A stretch of DNA of 64,000 nt from Acidimicrobiia bacterium (GCA_040881685.1 JBBECS010000028.1:27879-91878); one strand, 5' to 3'. Shown: positions 1-8,288, numbered from the stretch's first letter. The notes: a model not told the origin generated them from the sequence alone. A program made the numbers and translations.

Positions 1-81
1 GCCGCCGCAGGCGGTCAACAGCACCCCGGCCGCGAGTGCGATCATGCATCCGCGAGCAACGAACCCACCCGATCGCCGCAT
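1..81 (-). CDS. Lipoprotein, N-terminal fragment (runs off left edge)
   Basis: An ATG on the minus strand at position 81 opens a frame that is uninterrupted to the window edge (27 codons). It encodes a basic N-terminus (MRRS), a hydrophobic stretch (MIALAAGVLL) and a lipobox LTAC at residues 22-25, followed by GG. This is the classic start of a lipid-anchored exported protein, such as a solute-binding or secreted enzyme lipoprotein. The mature protein lies outside the window, so its function cannot be told. It is transcribed divergently from the epimerase gene at 169, with an 87-base gap between the two starts. A GGGG run just upstream of the ATG could serve as a weak ribosome binding site. 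Confidence 0.7.
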   Translation of the reverse strand, partial: MRRSGGFVARGCMIALAAGVLLTACGG

Positions 82-142
82 GGACCCCGATTCCGGCAGC
101 GGGCTTGCTGCGGCGAACGGTACTCACAAACCAGGAGACGCG

Positions 143-172
143 ATGGCCGAGCAAGGGGCGAGATCCCCATGA
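143..172 (+). CDS. Possible 9-residue leader peptide before the epimerase
   Basis: A good AGGAG site at 133-137 sits five bases before an ATG at 143. That frame encodes MAEQGARSP and stops with TGA at 170-172, so the stop overlaps the ATG (169) of the following gene as ATGA. The epimerase itself has only a weaker AGGGG-type site. The arrangement suggests termination-reinitiation coupling, but it may equally be a chance reading frame. Confidence 0.3.
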   Translation: MAEQGARSP

Positions 173-1077
173 TCGAAGGCGCGCGGGTGGTCGTGACCGG
201 GGCGACCGGTCGAGTCGCGTTCCCGATCGCCCGTGCGCTGGCCGCACGCGGCAACGAGGTCATCGGCGTTGCGCGCTTCTCTGACTCGACGGCGCGTGAG
301 CGGCTGTCGGCGGCGGGAGTCACGCCGCTGCGCTTCGAGCTCGGTCGTGACGACGAGCGCGAGCTCCCCGATGCCGACTACGTGTTCCACGCGGGCGCGG
401 CGCTCAACATCCCGCCGGCCGAGTGGGAGTGGCAGTTCGAGGTCAACGTGCAGGCCACCGGGCGCCTGTTGCGTCGCTACGCGGGCGTCGCCGGCTTCGC
501 GCTGTGCTCGACGGGCTCGCAGTACGCCTACCAGGGCCGGCGGCCGCTGCGCGAGAACGATCCGCCCGGCGTGCACCTCGGTCCGTACAGCGTGTCGAAG
601 ACGGCCGCGGAACAGCTCGTGCAGCACATGTCGCGAGAGTCCGGCACCGGGTGCACGATCATCCGGATCTTCTCGACCTACGGACCAGAGGGTGGCGCAC
701 CGGTGGACCGCTTCGAGCGGCTCCTCGCGGGCAAGAGCATCGTTCTGCACTCCGACGCGCCGAACAACTACAACCCGATCTACGAGGACGACTACGTCGC
801 GCTCGGCATCCGGGCGCTCGAAGTTGGCGGATCACCGCCGGTCGTCGCGAACTTCGCGGGCTCCGAGACGGTGAGCGCCGAGGACTATCTCTCCTACTTG
901 GGCGCGCTCGTGGGCAAGGAACCGCAGATCACCTACCGAGACGATGCCTATTGGCCGCTCGCCGCCGACGTGACACACATGCATCAGGTGCTGGGGGAGT
1001 GCACCGTGGCGTGGCGCGAAGGCATGCGACGAACGGTCGAAGCGCTTCATCCCGAGCTCACGTTGCGAGAGGAGTGA
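169..1077 (+). CDS. NAD-dependent epimerase/dehydratase (extended SDR)
   Basis: The 302-residue protein has the fold signature of extended short-chain dehydrogenases, which epimerise, dehydrate or reduce nucleotide sugars and related substrates with bound NAD(P). A Rossmann glycine motif GATGRVA lies at residues 11-17, right after the first beta strand. A catalytic Tyr140-x3-Lys144 pair (YSVSK) and an upstream Ser-rich strand (CSTGSQ, about 113-118) follow. The third glycine of the usual GxxGxxG is replaced by Ala. The start at 169 puts the first strand at residues 6-10, as usual for the family. The next small gene follows after one base, so the two are probably cotranscribed. The substrate cannot be inferred. 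Confidence 0.85.
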   Translation: MIEGARVVVTGATGRVAFPIARALAARGNEVIGVARFSDSTARERLSAAGVTPLRFELGRDDERELPDADYVFHAGAALNIPPAEWEWQFEVNVQATGRLLRRYAGVAGFALCSTGSQYAYQGRRPLRENDPPGVHLGPYSVSKTAAEQLVQHMSRESGTGCTIIRIFSTYGPEGGAPVDRFERLLAGKSIVLHSDAPNNYNPIYEDDYVALGIRALEVGGSPPVVANFAGSETVSAEDYLSYLGALVGKEPQITYRDDAYWPLAADVTHMHQVLGECTVAWREGMRRTVEALHPELTLREE

Positions 1078-1078
1078 G

Positions 1079-1327
1079 ATGACCGAACCGCCGAGTGTCA
1101 GCGTCCTCGCCGGGCAGCTGACCTACTTGTTCGAAGACGATCCCGCGCTCCGCACGGCGTCCGACCAAGCCGTGGCCGCGCGCCTCAACCGCAACGACCG
1201 ATTCGCACGTGCTCGCGAGCGCTACCCACTCGCGACCGATGCCGAGATCGCCGAGAAGGTCGACGAGTTCGACGAGCGCATCACCGCCGCCGCTGTCCAC
1301 GAAGCCCGCACCCAGGTGCGGCCCTAG
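1079..1327 (+). CDS. Conserved-looking small hypothetical protein (82 aa)
   Basis: A GAGGAG site directly precedes the ATG at 1079, one base after the epimerase stop, so the gene belongs to the same transcript. The product is charged and mostly helical, with many Ala, Arg, Asp and Glu residues and no signal peptide, membrane segment or cysteine. I do not recognise a family. It may be a partner of the epimerase or an unrelated cytosolic protein. Codon use is strongly GC-rich at third positions like its neighbours, which supports it being real. Confidence 0.6.
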   Translation: MTEPPSVSVLAGQLTYLFEDDPALRTASDQAVAARLNRNDRFARARERYPLATDAEIAEKVDEFDERITAAAVHEARTQVRP

Positions 1328-1332
1328 CTGGC

Positions 1333-1385
1333 GAGCGTCCCGCAGGGCGGCGGCAGGTACCCTGCCGCCGAGCGAGCGCGACCAG
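1333..1385 (+). repeat. REP-like hairpin repeat, copy A
   Basis: The core is a 9-bp stem (GGCGGCAGG/CCTGCCGCC) with loop TAC. It is preceded by GAGCGTCCCGCAGGGC and followed by GAGCGAGCGCGACCAG. Related copies with the same flanks occur at 40290-40341, 41413-41472, 44397-44449 and 51671-51757. This copy lies between two convergent genes and could also act as a bidirectional terminator. Confidence 0.7.
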
Positions 1386-1393
1386 GGTTCGGG

Positions 1394-1960
1394 CTAGACC
1401 TTGCGGCCGAGGAAGGCTGCGAGCTGGTCGGCGTTGCTGGCGCCGGCGGGGGCCTTCTGCTCGGGGCCGAATGGCATCTTGGTGTCTTCACCGCGGAACT
1501 GGTCCGGGATCGAGGCCTTCGCCCCTTCGAGGAGCTGCGCTGCGAACGCGGGGTCGAGGTCCGTGTTCTGCCCGGTCGACTTGGCGAGGTCCCACGCGTG
1601 CGTGAACGCGTCGGTCGTGGCGAGACCCATGAACGCGGCGCCAGGGAACTCACCGAATGGCAGCTTCACGGTCTTCTCGAGTGCGCCCGGCTTCCCGAAC
1701 GCGGCCACCGAGTTCTTCACGCCGCTGTCGTAAAGGCTCAGGTAGTCCTCGGATGAGAAGTCCTGGTCGAGACCGTCTTCCTGGCTCTCGCCCGCGTCCA
1801 TGGACTTCCCGAACCACTGGCTCCCTGCCACGATGTGGTTGACCACGTCCTTGACCTTCCACGACGCGCACGGCGTGGCGTCATCCATCTGATCGGCCTT
1901 CACGTTCTCGAGCACGCCTCGCGTCGTTGCGAACGCCTGCTCCAGCCCTTGAGTGCTCAT
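1394..1960 (-). CDS. TIGR03086-type / mycothiol-dependent isomerase N-domain protein
   Basis: The 188-residue product matches the actinobacterial family named TIGR03086, related to DinB and to the metal-binding N-domain of mycothiol-dependent maleylpyruvate isomerase. It has the typical opening (a helix, then TPCASWKVKDVVNHIVAG) and the metal-ligand-like histidines His42 (VNHIVAG) and His121 (FTHAWDLA). These proteins form a four-helix bundle that binds a divalent metal and often use mycothiol, but the reaction of this subfamily is unknown. It is the last gene of a minus-strand operon, 16 bases after the acyl-CoA ligase. It may therefore take part in the same catabolic route or protect against its reactive intermediates. 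Confidence 0.8.
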   Translation of the reverse strand: MSTQGLEQAFATTRGVLENVKADQMDDATPCASWKVKDVVNHIVAGSQWFGKSMDAGESQEDGLDQDFSSEDYLSLYDSGVKNSVAAFGKPGALEKTVKLPFGEFPGAAFMGLATTDAFTHAWDLAKSTGQNTDLDPAFAAQLLEGAKASIPDQFRGEDTKMPFGPEQKAPAGASNADQLAAFLGRKV

Positions 1961-1976
1961 CGTGCCTCTCCCTTTG

Positions 1977-3608
1977 TCATCGCCTGTCGTACTTCACGTC
2001 GCTGCCCTCGATGTCCCACGTGCTACTCGTGATGCCCTCGTCACGCAAGACCCGCTTGAGTACCCGCCCGACCGGGCTGCGCGGCAGCTCCTCTCGGAAC
2101 TCCACGTACCGAGGGAGCGCGAAGTACGGCAGCTCGCCGATGCACCAGAGGAAGAGCGCTTCCTCGGTCAGCGAGGATCCTGGTGTTCGCGTCGCGGTGA
2201 GCTTCAGGTCGTCTTCGGTCATCTCGCTCGGCACCGCGTGTACAACCACATCCACGATCGCCTCGTGCCGCATCACGATCTTCTCCACCTCGAAGCTCGA
2301 GATGTTCTCGCCGCGCCGCCGTAGGTAGTCGGCCTTGCGGTCCACGAAGTAGAGGTAGTCGTCGCCGTCGATCCGGCCGATGTCGCCCGTGTGGTACCAG
2401 TAGTTGCGGTTGGTCTTCACGGTTGCCGCGTCGTTTCCCCAGTAGCCCTCGAACATCACATGCGGCCGCTTCGGCCGGCACACGATCTCGCCGTCGGTGT
2501 TGCGGGGCAGCTCGTTGTCGTCATCGTCGAAGATGCGGACGTCGAAGTACTCGTCGTTGATCACGCCCGCCGCGTTCGCCCGGTTCTCCACGCCCACGGG
2601 CGACCACGACACGAGGCTGGCCTCGGTGAGCCCGTACGCACCGCTGAACACGTCGACATCGAACCGCTTGCGCAGCTGCTGATCGATCTCCATGGGCATC
2701 GGCGCGGCACCGATGAGTCGCAGCGTCGTGTTGGCTTCGGGCGCGCCGGATCCCGGCATCTCGGCCCGGTCTTCGTCGTTCGCGAGCAGGTACGCCATCG
2801 AGCCGAGCAGCGACACGATCGTTGCGCCGACCCGGTTCATGTCGGACCAGAAGCCCGACACCGAGAACTTGCCCGAGACGGCGGCCCGGCCACCGGTCGA
2901 GAGCGCACCCACCATGCACACCGAGATGGCGTTGAAGTGGAACAGCGGTAGCGCAGACCACACGACGTCGTCAGGCGTACGGCGCCAGCACAAGCTGATC
3001 TGGTCGGCGAGCCCGGCGGAGTAGTTGTGGCTGAGCATGCAGCCCTTCGACGGGCCCGTCGTGCCGCCGGTGTAGATGAACGTGGCGAGGTCGGCCGGTC
3101 CGACGTCCAGATTCGGGGCGATCGCATCGATGCTGAGCAGCTGGGTCCAGTCGTGCATCTTGGGTCCGGTGATGGCCTCGTCGGGTTCACCGACGACGAC
3201 GACGTGCTCGAGGCAGTCGATCTCGTGCGCGATGGCGGCGACGCGCGATGCGAGATCACCTTGGACCACGACCACGCGGGAGCCGGAGTCGACGAGCTGG
3301 TGGCGGAGGTAGTCGCCCTTGTATGCCGAGTTGATGGGCGCACAGATCACGCCATTGAGCACCGATCCCCACCACGAGAGCATCCCCTCGGGCGCGTTCT
3401 CCATGAGGGTGGCCACGCGGTCACCGCGTTGCACGCCGAGCTGCGCGAGCGCGCCGGCAAAGCGGCCGGCCTGATCGGCGACGTCGGCGGCGCTGAACTT
3501 CGTACCGGTGACGTCGAGGTACTCGCTGTCCGGATCGGAATCGAGGCGCGCCTGGAGCAACCCAGGCAACGAACGCTGTTCGCTCGGGATCCAGACCGCG
3601 TCGCTCAC
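1977..3608 (-). CDS. AMP-forming acyl-CoA synthetase/ligase
   Basis: The 543-residue enzyme belongs to the adenylate-forming superfamily, which activates carboxylic acids with ATP to acyl-AMP and then acyl-CoA. The phosphate-binding loop YTGGTTGPSKG is at residues 179-189. YGLTEAS forms the adenine-binding region, YHTGDIGRIDGDDYLYFVDR holds the hinge and the A8 region, and GENISS precedes the C-terminal subdomain. At the A10 position, where the catalytic lysine normally follows Gly (PxxxxGK), this protein has GRVLK, so the site is Arg515 with Lys518 three residues later. The family includes crotonobetaine/carnitine-CoA ligase-like enzymes. It stands in an operon with two CoA-transferases, implying activation of an acid substrate. 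Confidence 0.9.
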   Translation of the reverse strand: MSDAVWIPSEQRSLPGLLQARLDSDPDSEYLDVTGTKFSAADVADQAGRFAGALAQLGVQRGDRVATLMENAPEGMLSWWGSVLNGVICAPINSAYKGDYLRHQLVDSGSRVVVVQGDLASRVAAIAHEIDCLEHVVVVGEPDEAITGPKMHDWTQLLSIDAIAPNLDVGPADLATFIYTGGTTGPSKGCMLSHNYSAGLADQISLCWRRTPDDVVWSALPLFHFNAISVCMVGALSTGGRAAVSGKFSVSGFWSDMNRVGATIVSLLGSMAYLLANDEDRAEMPGSGAPEANTTLRLIGAAPMPMEIDQQLRKRFDVDVFSGAYGLTEASLVSWSPVGVENRANAAGVINDEYFDVRIFDDDDNELPRNTDGEIVCRPKRPHVMFEGYWGNDAATVKTNRNYWYHTGDIGRIDGDDYLYFVDRKADYLRRRGENISSFEVEKIVMRHEAIVDVVVHAVPSEMTEDDLKLTATRTPGSSLTEEALFLWCIGELPYFALPRYVEFREELPRSPVGRVLKRVLRDEGITSSTWDIEGSDVKYDRR

Positions 3609-3633
3609 GACTGCGAACGGGGGGTTGGGGGCG

Positions 3634-4839
3634 TCAGACGGTCCACGAGTAGTTCTCGTCGGGCCAGTAGACGGCGCGGTCGTTCTTCAGTGCGTCCATC
3701 TCGTCGCTCGAGTAGCCGAGCTCGCCGAGGATCTCCTGGGTGTGCTGGCCGACCATCGGCGGCGCGCCGCGAGCGCGCGTCGGTGTCTCGGAGAAGTCGA
3801 TGAGCGACCCGTATTGGCGCATGGTGCCGAGGATCGGGTGCTCGTACTCGGCCACGAGCCCGAGCCGCTCGTTGTCGGCGTCGAAGAACGCGAATTCGCC
3901 GCCCTTCGTGTCGATCGGCACCTCGCTCGGCACGTCGAGGTCGCCGAGGAGCCGCATCCACGTGAGCGCCGTCCTGTCCTTGAACCGTTCACCGAGCAGC
4001 CCCTCGAGCTCGACTCGGTTCGTGTCACGCGCCTTGGCGTCGGCGAAGCGCGGGTCGTCGACGAGCTCGGGCATGCGCAACACGGTGCACAGCGCGCGCC
4101 AGTGCTCCTCGGTGACGGCCGCGAGCTGGAGCCACCCGTCACTCGTCTCGTACAGGCGGTAGCAGGCGCCGAGCCCGGTCTGGTCCTTGTCGAGCCTTGG
4201 GTACGGGTGCGTCTCCCCGTCGACGAGGAACACGTCCGACGAGAACATCGCCCCACCGTCGAGCAGTGACGTCCACAGCTCCTGGCCCTCGCCGGTTCGG
4301 CGCTGGTGGTACAGGGCCATGAGGCAGCCGAGCACCGAGAGCATGGCGTTGGCGGTGTCGCACATGCCGAACCGGTAGTACATCGGTGGATTGCCCTCGT
4401 GCACGGGCCCCGACTCGTACTCGAGTCCCGCTGTCGCCTGGTACAGCGGATCGAGTCCGCCGAACCGACCCAACGGTTCTTCGAGCCCGTACGCATAGGT
4501 GTTGCAGTACACGATGTCGGGGTTGATCTTCTTGCAGTCGTCGTACGCGATCTTCAGACGTGCCGCAGTGCCGACCGTCATGTTGTGGTGGACGATGTCC
4601 GCCCGCTCCACGAGCTTCGTGGCGATCTCGTAGCCCCGCTCGTGCTTGATGTCGAGGGCGATGTCGCGCTTGCCTCGCTGACAGCCGATGAAGGGCTGGT
4701 TCACGAAGCGCATGCCGTCGCCGGTGATCGGCTCCACCTTGATCACGTCGGCGCCGAGGTCGCCGATGATCATCGGTCCGAACGGTCCGGCCAGGTACTG
4801 GCCGAAGTCGATGAGCGTGACGCCCTCGAGCGCGTTCAC
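3634..4839 (-). CDS. Family III CoA-transferase (CaiB/BaiF), with catalytic Asp
   Basis: The 401-residue protein is a family III CoA-transferase, which moves CoA between carboxylic acids through a mixed-anhydride/Asp-CoA mechanism. The N-terminus shows the family motif GDLGADVIKVEP (residues 26-37). Aligning GMCDTANAML before TGEGQ with oxalate/formyl-CoA transferase places the catalytic aspartate at Asp161. The ATG at 4839 overlaps the stop of the upstream homologue by four bases (ATGA), so the two are translationally coupled. An acyl-CoA ligase follows 25 bases later. The substrate is unknown. The pairing suggests a two-subunit enzyme like benzylsuccinate CoA-transferase. Confidence 0.88.
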   Translation of the reverse strand: MNALEGVTLIDFGQYLAGPFGPMIIGDLGADVIKVEPITGDGMRFVNQPFIGCQRGKRDIALDIKHERGYEIATKLVERADIVHHNMTVGTAARLKIAYDDCKKINPDIVYCNTYAYGLEEPLGRFGGLDPLYQATAGLEYESGPVHEGNPPMYYRFGMCDTANAMLSVLGCLMALYHQRRTGEGQELWTSLLDGGAMFSSDVFLVDGETHPYPRLDKDQTGLGACYRLYETSDGWLQLAAVTEEHWRALCTVLRMPELVDDPRFADAKARDTNRVELEGLLGERFKDRTALTWMRLLGDLDVPSEVPIDTKGGEFAFFDADNERLGLVAEYEHPILGTMRQYGSLIDFSETPTRARGAPPMVGQHTQEILGELGYSSDEMDALKNDRAVYWPDENYSWTV

Positions 4840-6014
4840 GACGAACCCGCCGCGCCCGTGAACGACGCGATCTCGCTCGCCGAGTAGCCGAGCTCGCCGA
4901 AGATCTCGTCGTTGTGCTCGCCCGGTCGCGGGCGCGGTCCTTTGACCGCGCCGGGCGTGCCCGCGAGGTGGATCGGCAGTCCCACCTGCGTCGTGTGGCC
5001 GAGGTCGGGGTCGTCGATGTCGACGACCATCCCGTTCGCCACGAGCTGTGGATGCGGCGCGCCGGACCCGCCGAGCTGGTCACCCATCGGGACGATCGGC
5101 TCGATGGCGTGGTTGTTCTCCTGGAACGACTCGACGAGCTCGTCGCGCTTGGCCGCGAGATAGGCCTTCGTGCGCATCTCCGTGATCGCCTCGCGCTGCT
5201 CGGGAGGAAGCGTCCCGAAGCTCGCGATGTCGACGTTCGCGTCCACGCCGAGCAGCTCGTCCTGGCTCTTCACGGGTGCGAGCCCACTCATCATCGACGG
5301 GTGCACCCAGCCGTCCGACACCTCGAAGATCATCTGCTGGTGGCTTCCGGCCGGGTACGACTTGCTCATCGTCGTCCAGAAGTCGCCAGGACCCTTCGTT
5401 GCCCACGTCCAGATCTGCGTCGTGTAGAGGAACGCGCCCTGCAGGAGTGAGGTGCGCACGTGCTGCCCACGGCCCGTCTGCTCGCGGGCGATCAGTGCGG
5501 CGAGGATGCCGGTCGGCACGAGGAACATCGCCGCCATGCTCGGCATCGGCATGTGCAGGAAGATCGGACCGAGACGCCAGCCCGGTTGCTCCCATTGTTG
5601 ACCGCTGGCCGCCTGCACCAGCGCGTCGTACCCGGGCTTCTGCGCGAGCCGGTGGCCGTCGGGGTAGGCGGGGCACGACCCGTAGATGAGGCGCGGGTTG
5701 AGCTCGTGCATGGCGTCGAACCCGATGCCGAGCCGGTCGGTGACCCCGGGCCGGAACGTCTCCATCAGCACATCCGCGTCGGCCGCGAGCTTGCGGAACG
5801 TGTCGACGCCGGCGGGGTTCTTCAAGTCGATCGTGACCGAGCGCCGCGACCGGTTCCACACCGCGTAGCCGTCGTAGCCACGGAAGGGGTCGCCGCCCGG
5901 CGGCTCCACCTTGATCACGTCGGCGCCCTGCTCGGCGAGCATGAGGATGCCGAGCGATCCCGCGATCCCCCACGAGAGGTCGAGCACGCGAACTCCATCG
6001 AGGGCGCCAGGCAT
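4836..6014 (-). CDS. Family III CoA-transferase homologue lacking the catalytic Asp
   Basis: The 392-residue protein has the CaiB/BaiF fold signature (AEQGADVIKVEP near residues 27-38, and TGRGQ in the middle). When aligned on the conserved GxxAAL and TGxGQ segments, the catalytic-aspartate position falls in PMPSMAAM and is Ser. That would abolish the normal covalent mechanism. In known heteromeric family III enzymes, such as benzylsuccinate CoA-transferase, one of two subunits lacks the aspartate, and this gene overlaps an Asp-containing homologue by four bases. I infer a heteromer, with this as the structural or binding subunit. It could alternatively use another mechanism or be inactive. 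Confidence 0.85.
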   Translation of the reverse strand: MPGALDGVRVLDLSWGIAGSLGILMLAEQGADVIKVEPPGGDPFRGYDGYAVWNRSRRSVTIDLKNPAGVDTFRKLAADADVLMETFRPGVTDRLGIGFDAMHELNPRLIYGSCPAYPDGHRLAQKPGYDALVQAASGQQWEQPGWRLGPIFLHMPMPSMAAMFLVPTGILAALIAREQTGRGQHVRTSLLQGAFLYTTQIWTWATKGPGDFWTTMSKSYPAGSHQQMIFEVSDGWVHPSMMSGLAPVKSQDELLGVDANVDIASFGTLPPEQREAITEMRTKAYLAAKRDELVESFQENNHAIEPIVPMGDQLGGSGAPHPQLVANGMVVDIDDPDLGHTTQVGLPIHLAGTPGAVKGPRPRPGEHNDEIFGELGYSASEIASFTGAAGSS

Positions 6015-6062
6015 GAAGGGGATTCTGGCACCACCTGACAGTGGCGTCAGGGCGTCGGCGAC

Positions 6063-6800
6063 TCAGATCTCGTCGAGGGGACGGCGATCGGACTCTTCGG
6101 GTTGGCGGCCGAGGCGCATCGGGGAGAGCGGCGCCTCCACCATGAGCGTGCGGCGCTTGCCGGCATCCATCGTGCGCTGACGCGCGCGCCACGCGGCGAG
6201 GCGATCGTCGTGCTCGGCGGCCTCGAACTCGGCCCACGTCTGCCAGTCGGGGATGGCCCAGATGACGATGGCCTCGGCGCCATCGACCATTGCGACCGAG
6301 AACGCACCGACGAGCGCGAGCCCGAACGCCTCGACGGCCGGCTGCCCCACTTCGTGCAGCGCACTGAGATAGTCACCCGCGGTCCCGGGCGGAAGCGTCA
6401 CGAGCTCGTGCGCGAATACCGCGCCTTGCACACCTTCGGCGATGAGCTCGTCGATCGAGCGGGTCCTCTCGTCCGGCACGAGGATCCGGTCGAACCCGCC
6501 GCGGCGGAACTCCGCGGCCTGCGCCCACCACGCCGCGAGGGACGGATCCTGGAGCGTGGCGTGGGAGAACTCGTGCTCGAAGTTCGTGGCCAACCCGTCC
6601 CAGCCGTCGAGCTCCCACATGTTGACGGTCTGGGGCCACTGGCCCGTCGAGCCGACGGTGCCCCAGACGCCGTAGCACCGCATGTTGCGCTCGCGAATCG
6701 CCACCGGCACCCAGTTGGCGGTCATGTGGTGCATGTACTTGGCCCGGTTGTGGCCGCGGATGTCGATGAGCTCGTGGATGTAGACCTTGTCGTCGGCCAT
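6063..6800 (-). CDS. NIPSNAP-like / duplicated dimeric alpha-beta barrel protein
   Basis: The 245-residue product appears to contain two copies of a ferredoxin-like (alpha-beta barrel) unit. The first half begins KVYIHELIDIRGHNRAKYM and includes a WEL-DGW segment. The second half begins with an FAHELVTLPPG strand and ends with a strand IVIWAIPDWQTW. The look is that of NIPSNAP or ABM-type proteins found in actinobacterial catabolic clusters, where their roles are mostly unknown. No signal peptide is seen. It is the first gene of the minus-strand operon, with 48 bases before the CoA-transferase. It is divergent from the amidohydrolase at 6949. Confidence 0.6.
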   Translation of the reverse strand: MADDKVYIHELIDIRGHNRAKYMHHMTANWVPVAIRERNMRCYGVWGTVGSTGQWPQTVNMWELDGWDGLATNFEHEFSHATLQDPSLAAWWAQAAEFRRGGFDRILVPDERTRSIDELIAEGVQGAVFAHELVTLPPGTAGDYLSALHEVGQPAVEAFGLALVGAFSVAMVDGAEAIVIWAIPDWQTWAEFEAAEHDDRLAAWRARQRTMDAGKRRTLMVEAPLSPMRLGRQPEESDRRPLDEI

Positions 6801-6854
6801 GCGACGGGCATGTTCGCACGCGGAGCGACGAGGGGCATTGCCGCTCGTTGCTCA

Positions 6855-6879
6855 GGAGACGGAGCCTGCGCAGTCGACC
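6855..6879 (+). repeat. 25-bp dispersed repeat fragment
   Basis: These 25 bases match 24 of 25 positions of the reverse complement of 51708-51732. They contain the shared core GACGGAGCCTGCG. This copy lies in the gap between the divergent genes starting at 6800 and 6949. The partner lies inside a larger repeat before pstS. Chance is unlikely at this length. Confidence 0.6.
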
Positions 6880-6909
6880 AGGAAGGGTGGCACCCGGGCG
6901 CACCGGCGG

Positions 6910-6915
6910 TACGAT
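6910..6915 (+). promoter_or_regulatory. Candidate -10 box for the amidohydrolase
   Basis: TACGAT fits the TAnnnT pattern seen at other starts in this window and is preceded by GG. It lies 33 bases upstream of the ATG at 6949, leaving a short leader that contains a GAG-type ribosome site. No convincing -35 is visible. Confidence 0.35.
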
Positions 6916-6948
6916 CTTCAACGAGATCGAGCACGGGAGCGTGAGGTC

Positions 6949-8238
6949 ATGAAGACCGAAGAGATGATCATGATCAGCGTCGACGACCACCTCGTCGAGC
7001 CACCCGGCATGTTCGACAGTCGGCTCGAGGCGAAGCACGTCGACCGCGCTCCCAAGGTCGTTCGCACCGACAGCGGCGACGACGTGTGGGTGTTCAACGG
7101 CGAGACCATCCCGAACATCGGTCTCAACGCCGTCGCCGGGCGCCCCAAGGAGGAGTACGGGGTGAACCCCACCTCCTTCCAGGAGATGCGTCCCGGTTGC
7201 TACGACCACGCCGAACGCGTGAAGGACATGAACGCAGGCGGTGTGCTCGCGTGCATGTGCTTCCCGTCGTTCCCCGCGTTCTCGGGCCGCCTGTTCGCCT
7301 CGTGCACCGACAAGGACCTCGCGCTCGCCGTCACCCGCGCGTACAACGACTGGCACATCGACGAGTGGTGCGGCTCTCACCCCGGCCGGTTCATCCCGAT
7401 GGCGATCCCCGTGTTGTGGGACCCCGCGCTCGCGGCGGAGGAGATCCGCCGGGTCGCGAAGAAGGGCTGTCACTCGCTGACGTTCACGGAGAACCCTGCG
7501 GCGCTCGGGTACCCGAGCTTCCACAGTGACCACTGGGACCCGATGTTCAAGGCACTCGTGGAGGAGGGCACGATCCTCAACATCCACCTGGGATCGTCGG
7601 GGAAGCTCGCGGTCACCGCGCCCGACGCGCCGATGGACGTGATGATCACGCTCCAGCCCATGAACATCTGCATGGCCGCCGCCGACCTGGTGTGGTCGCG
7701 CGTGTTCAAGGAGCACCCCGACCTGAAGGTCGCGCTCTCCGAGGGCGGCACCGGATGGATCCCCTACTTCCTCGACCGGCTCGACCGCACGTACGACATG
7801 CACCACCTCTGGACCGGGCAGGAGCTCGGTCCGGGTCGCATGCCGTCGGATGTGTTCCGGGAGCACATCCTCACGTGCTTCATCGCCGACCCTGTCGGGG
7901 TCGCGATGCGCGACGAGATCGGCATCGACAACATCTGCTGGGAGCAGGACTACCCGCACTCCGACTCTTCGTGGCCGACGGCACCCGAAGAGCTGCACGC
8001 GGTGGCGGAGAAGTACAACGTGTCCGACGCCGATCTCAACAAGATCACGCACGAGAACGCGATTCGCTGGTACCACTTCGACCCGTTCGTGCACCGAGCC
8101 AAGGAGCAGTGCACGGTGGGTGCGCTGCGCGCCGAGGCCAAGGGCCACGACGTGTCGATCCGCTCCATGGACCAGGGCCGTCACGCCGACGTCGAGCTCA
8201 TCTCCCTCGCCGAGCTCGCGGCAAACGCCACTGCCTGA
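6949..8238 (+). CDS. Amidohydrolase-2 family metal-dependent hydrolase/decarboxylase
   Basis: With the ATG at 6949 the protein has 429 residues. It is a TIM-barrel amidohydrolase of the group related to aminocarboxymuconate-semialdehyde decarboxylase. The N-terminal strand SVDDHLVEPP (residues 10-19) carries the family DxHxxEP signature. A second histidine strand (NIHLGSSG), a WIPYFLDRLD segment and a C-terminal acidic motif (WEQDYPHSDSSWP) complete the metal-site pattern. Members hydrolyse or decarboxylate cyclic and aromatic-derived intermediates with Zn or Mn. Longer in-frame starts exist upstream, but only the 6949 start begins directly at the conserved strand and follows a GAG-type site. 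Its position beside CoA-transferases fits a degradative pathway. Confidence 0.88.
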   Translation: MKTEEMIMISVDDHLVEPPGMFDSRLEAKHVDRAPKVVRTDSGDDVWVFNGETIPNIGLNAVAGRPKEEYGVNPTSFQEMRPGCYDHAERVKDMNAGGVLACMCFPSFPAFSGRLFASCTDKDLALAVTRAYNDWHIDEWCGSHPGRFIPMAIPVLWDPALAAEEIRRVAKKGCHSLTFTENPAALGYPSFHSDHWDPMFKALVEEGTILNIHLGSSGKLAVTAPDAPMDVMITLQPMNICMAAADLVWSRVFKEHPDLKVALSEGGTGWIPYFLDRLDRTYDMHHLWTGQELGPGRMPSDVFREHILTCFIADPVGVAMRDEIGIDNICWEQDYPHSDSSWPTAPEELHAVAEKYNVSDADLNKITHENAIRWYHFDPFVHRAKEQCTVGALRAEAKGHDVSIRSMDQGRHADVELISLAELAANATA

Positions 8239-8260
8239 TTCGTTCGTTCCCAGCCCCCAA

Positions 8261-8275
8261 CCCCCGGATGGGGGG
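8261..8275. terminator. Weak hairpin between convergent genes
   Basis: CCCCC-GGAT-GGGGG forms a short strong stem in the 50-base gap between the amidohydrolase stop (8238) and the end of the minus-strand gene at 8289. There is no T-run, so it can only be a tentative bidirectional terminator. Confidence 0.35.
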
Positions 8276-8288
8276 CCGGGCGGTGTGC

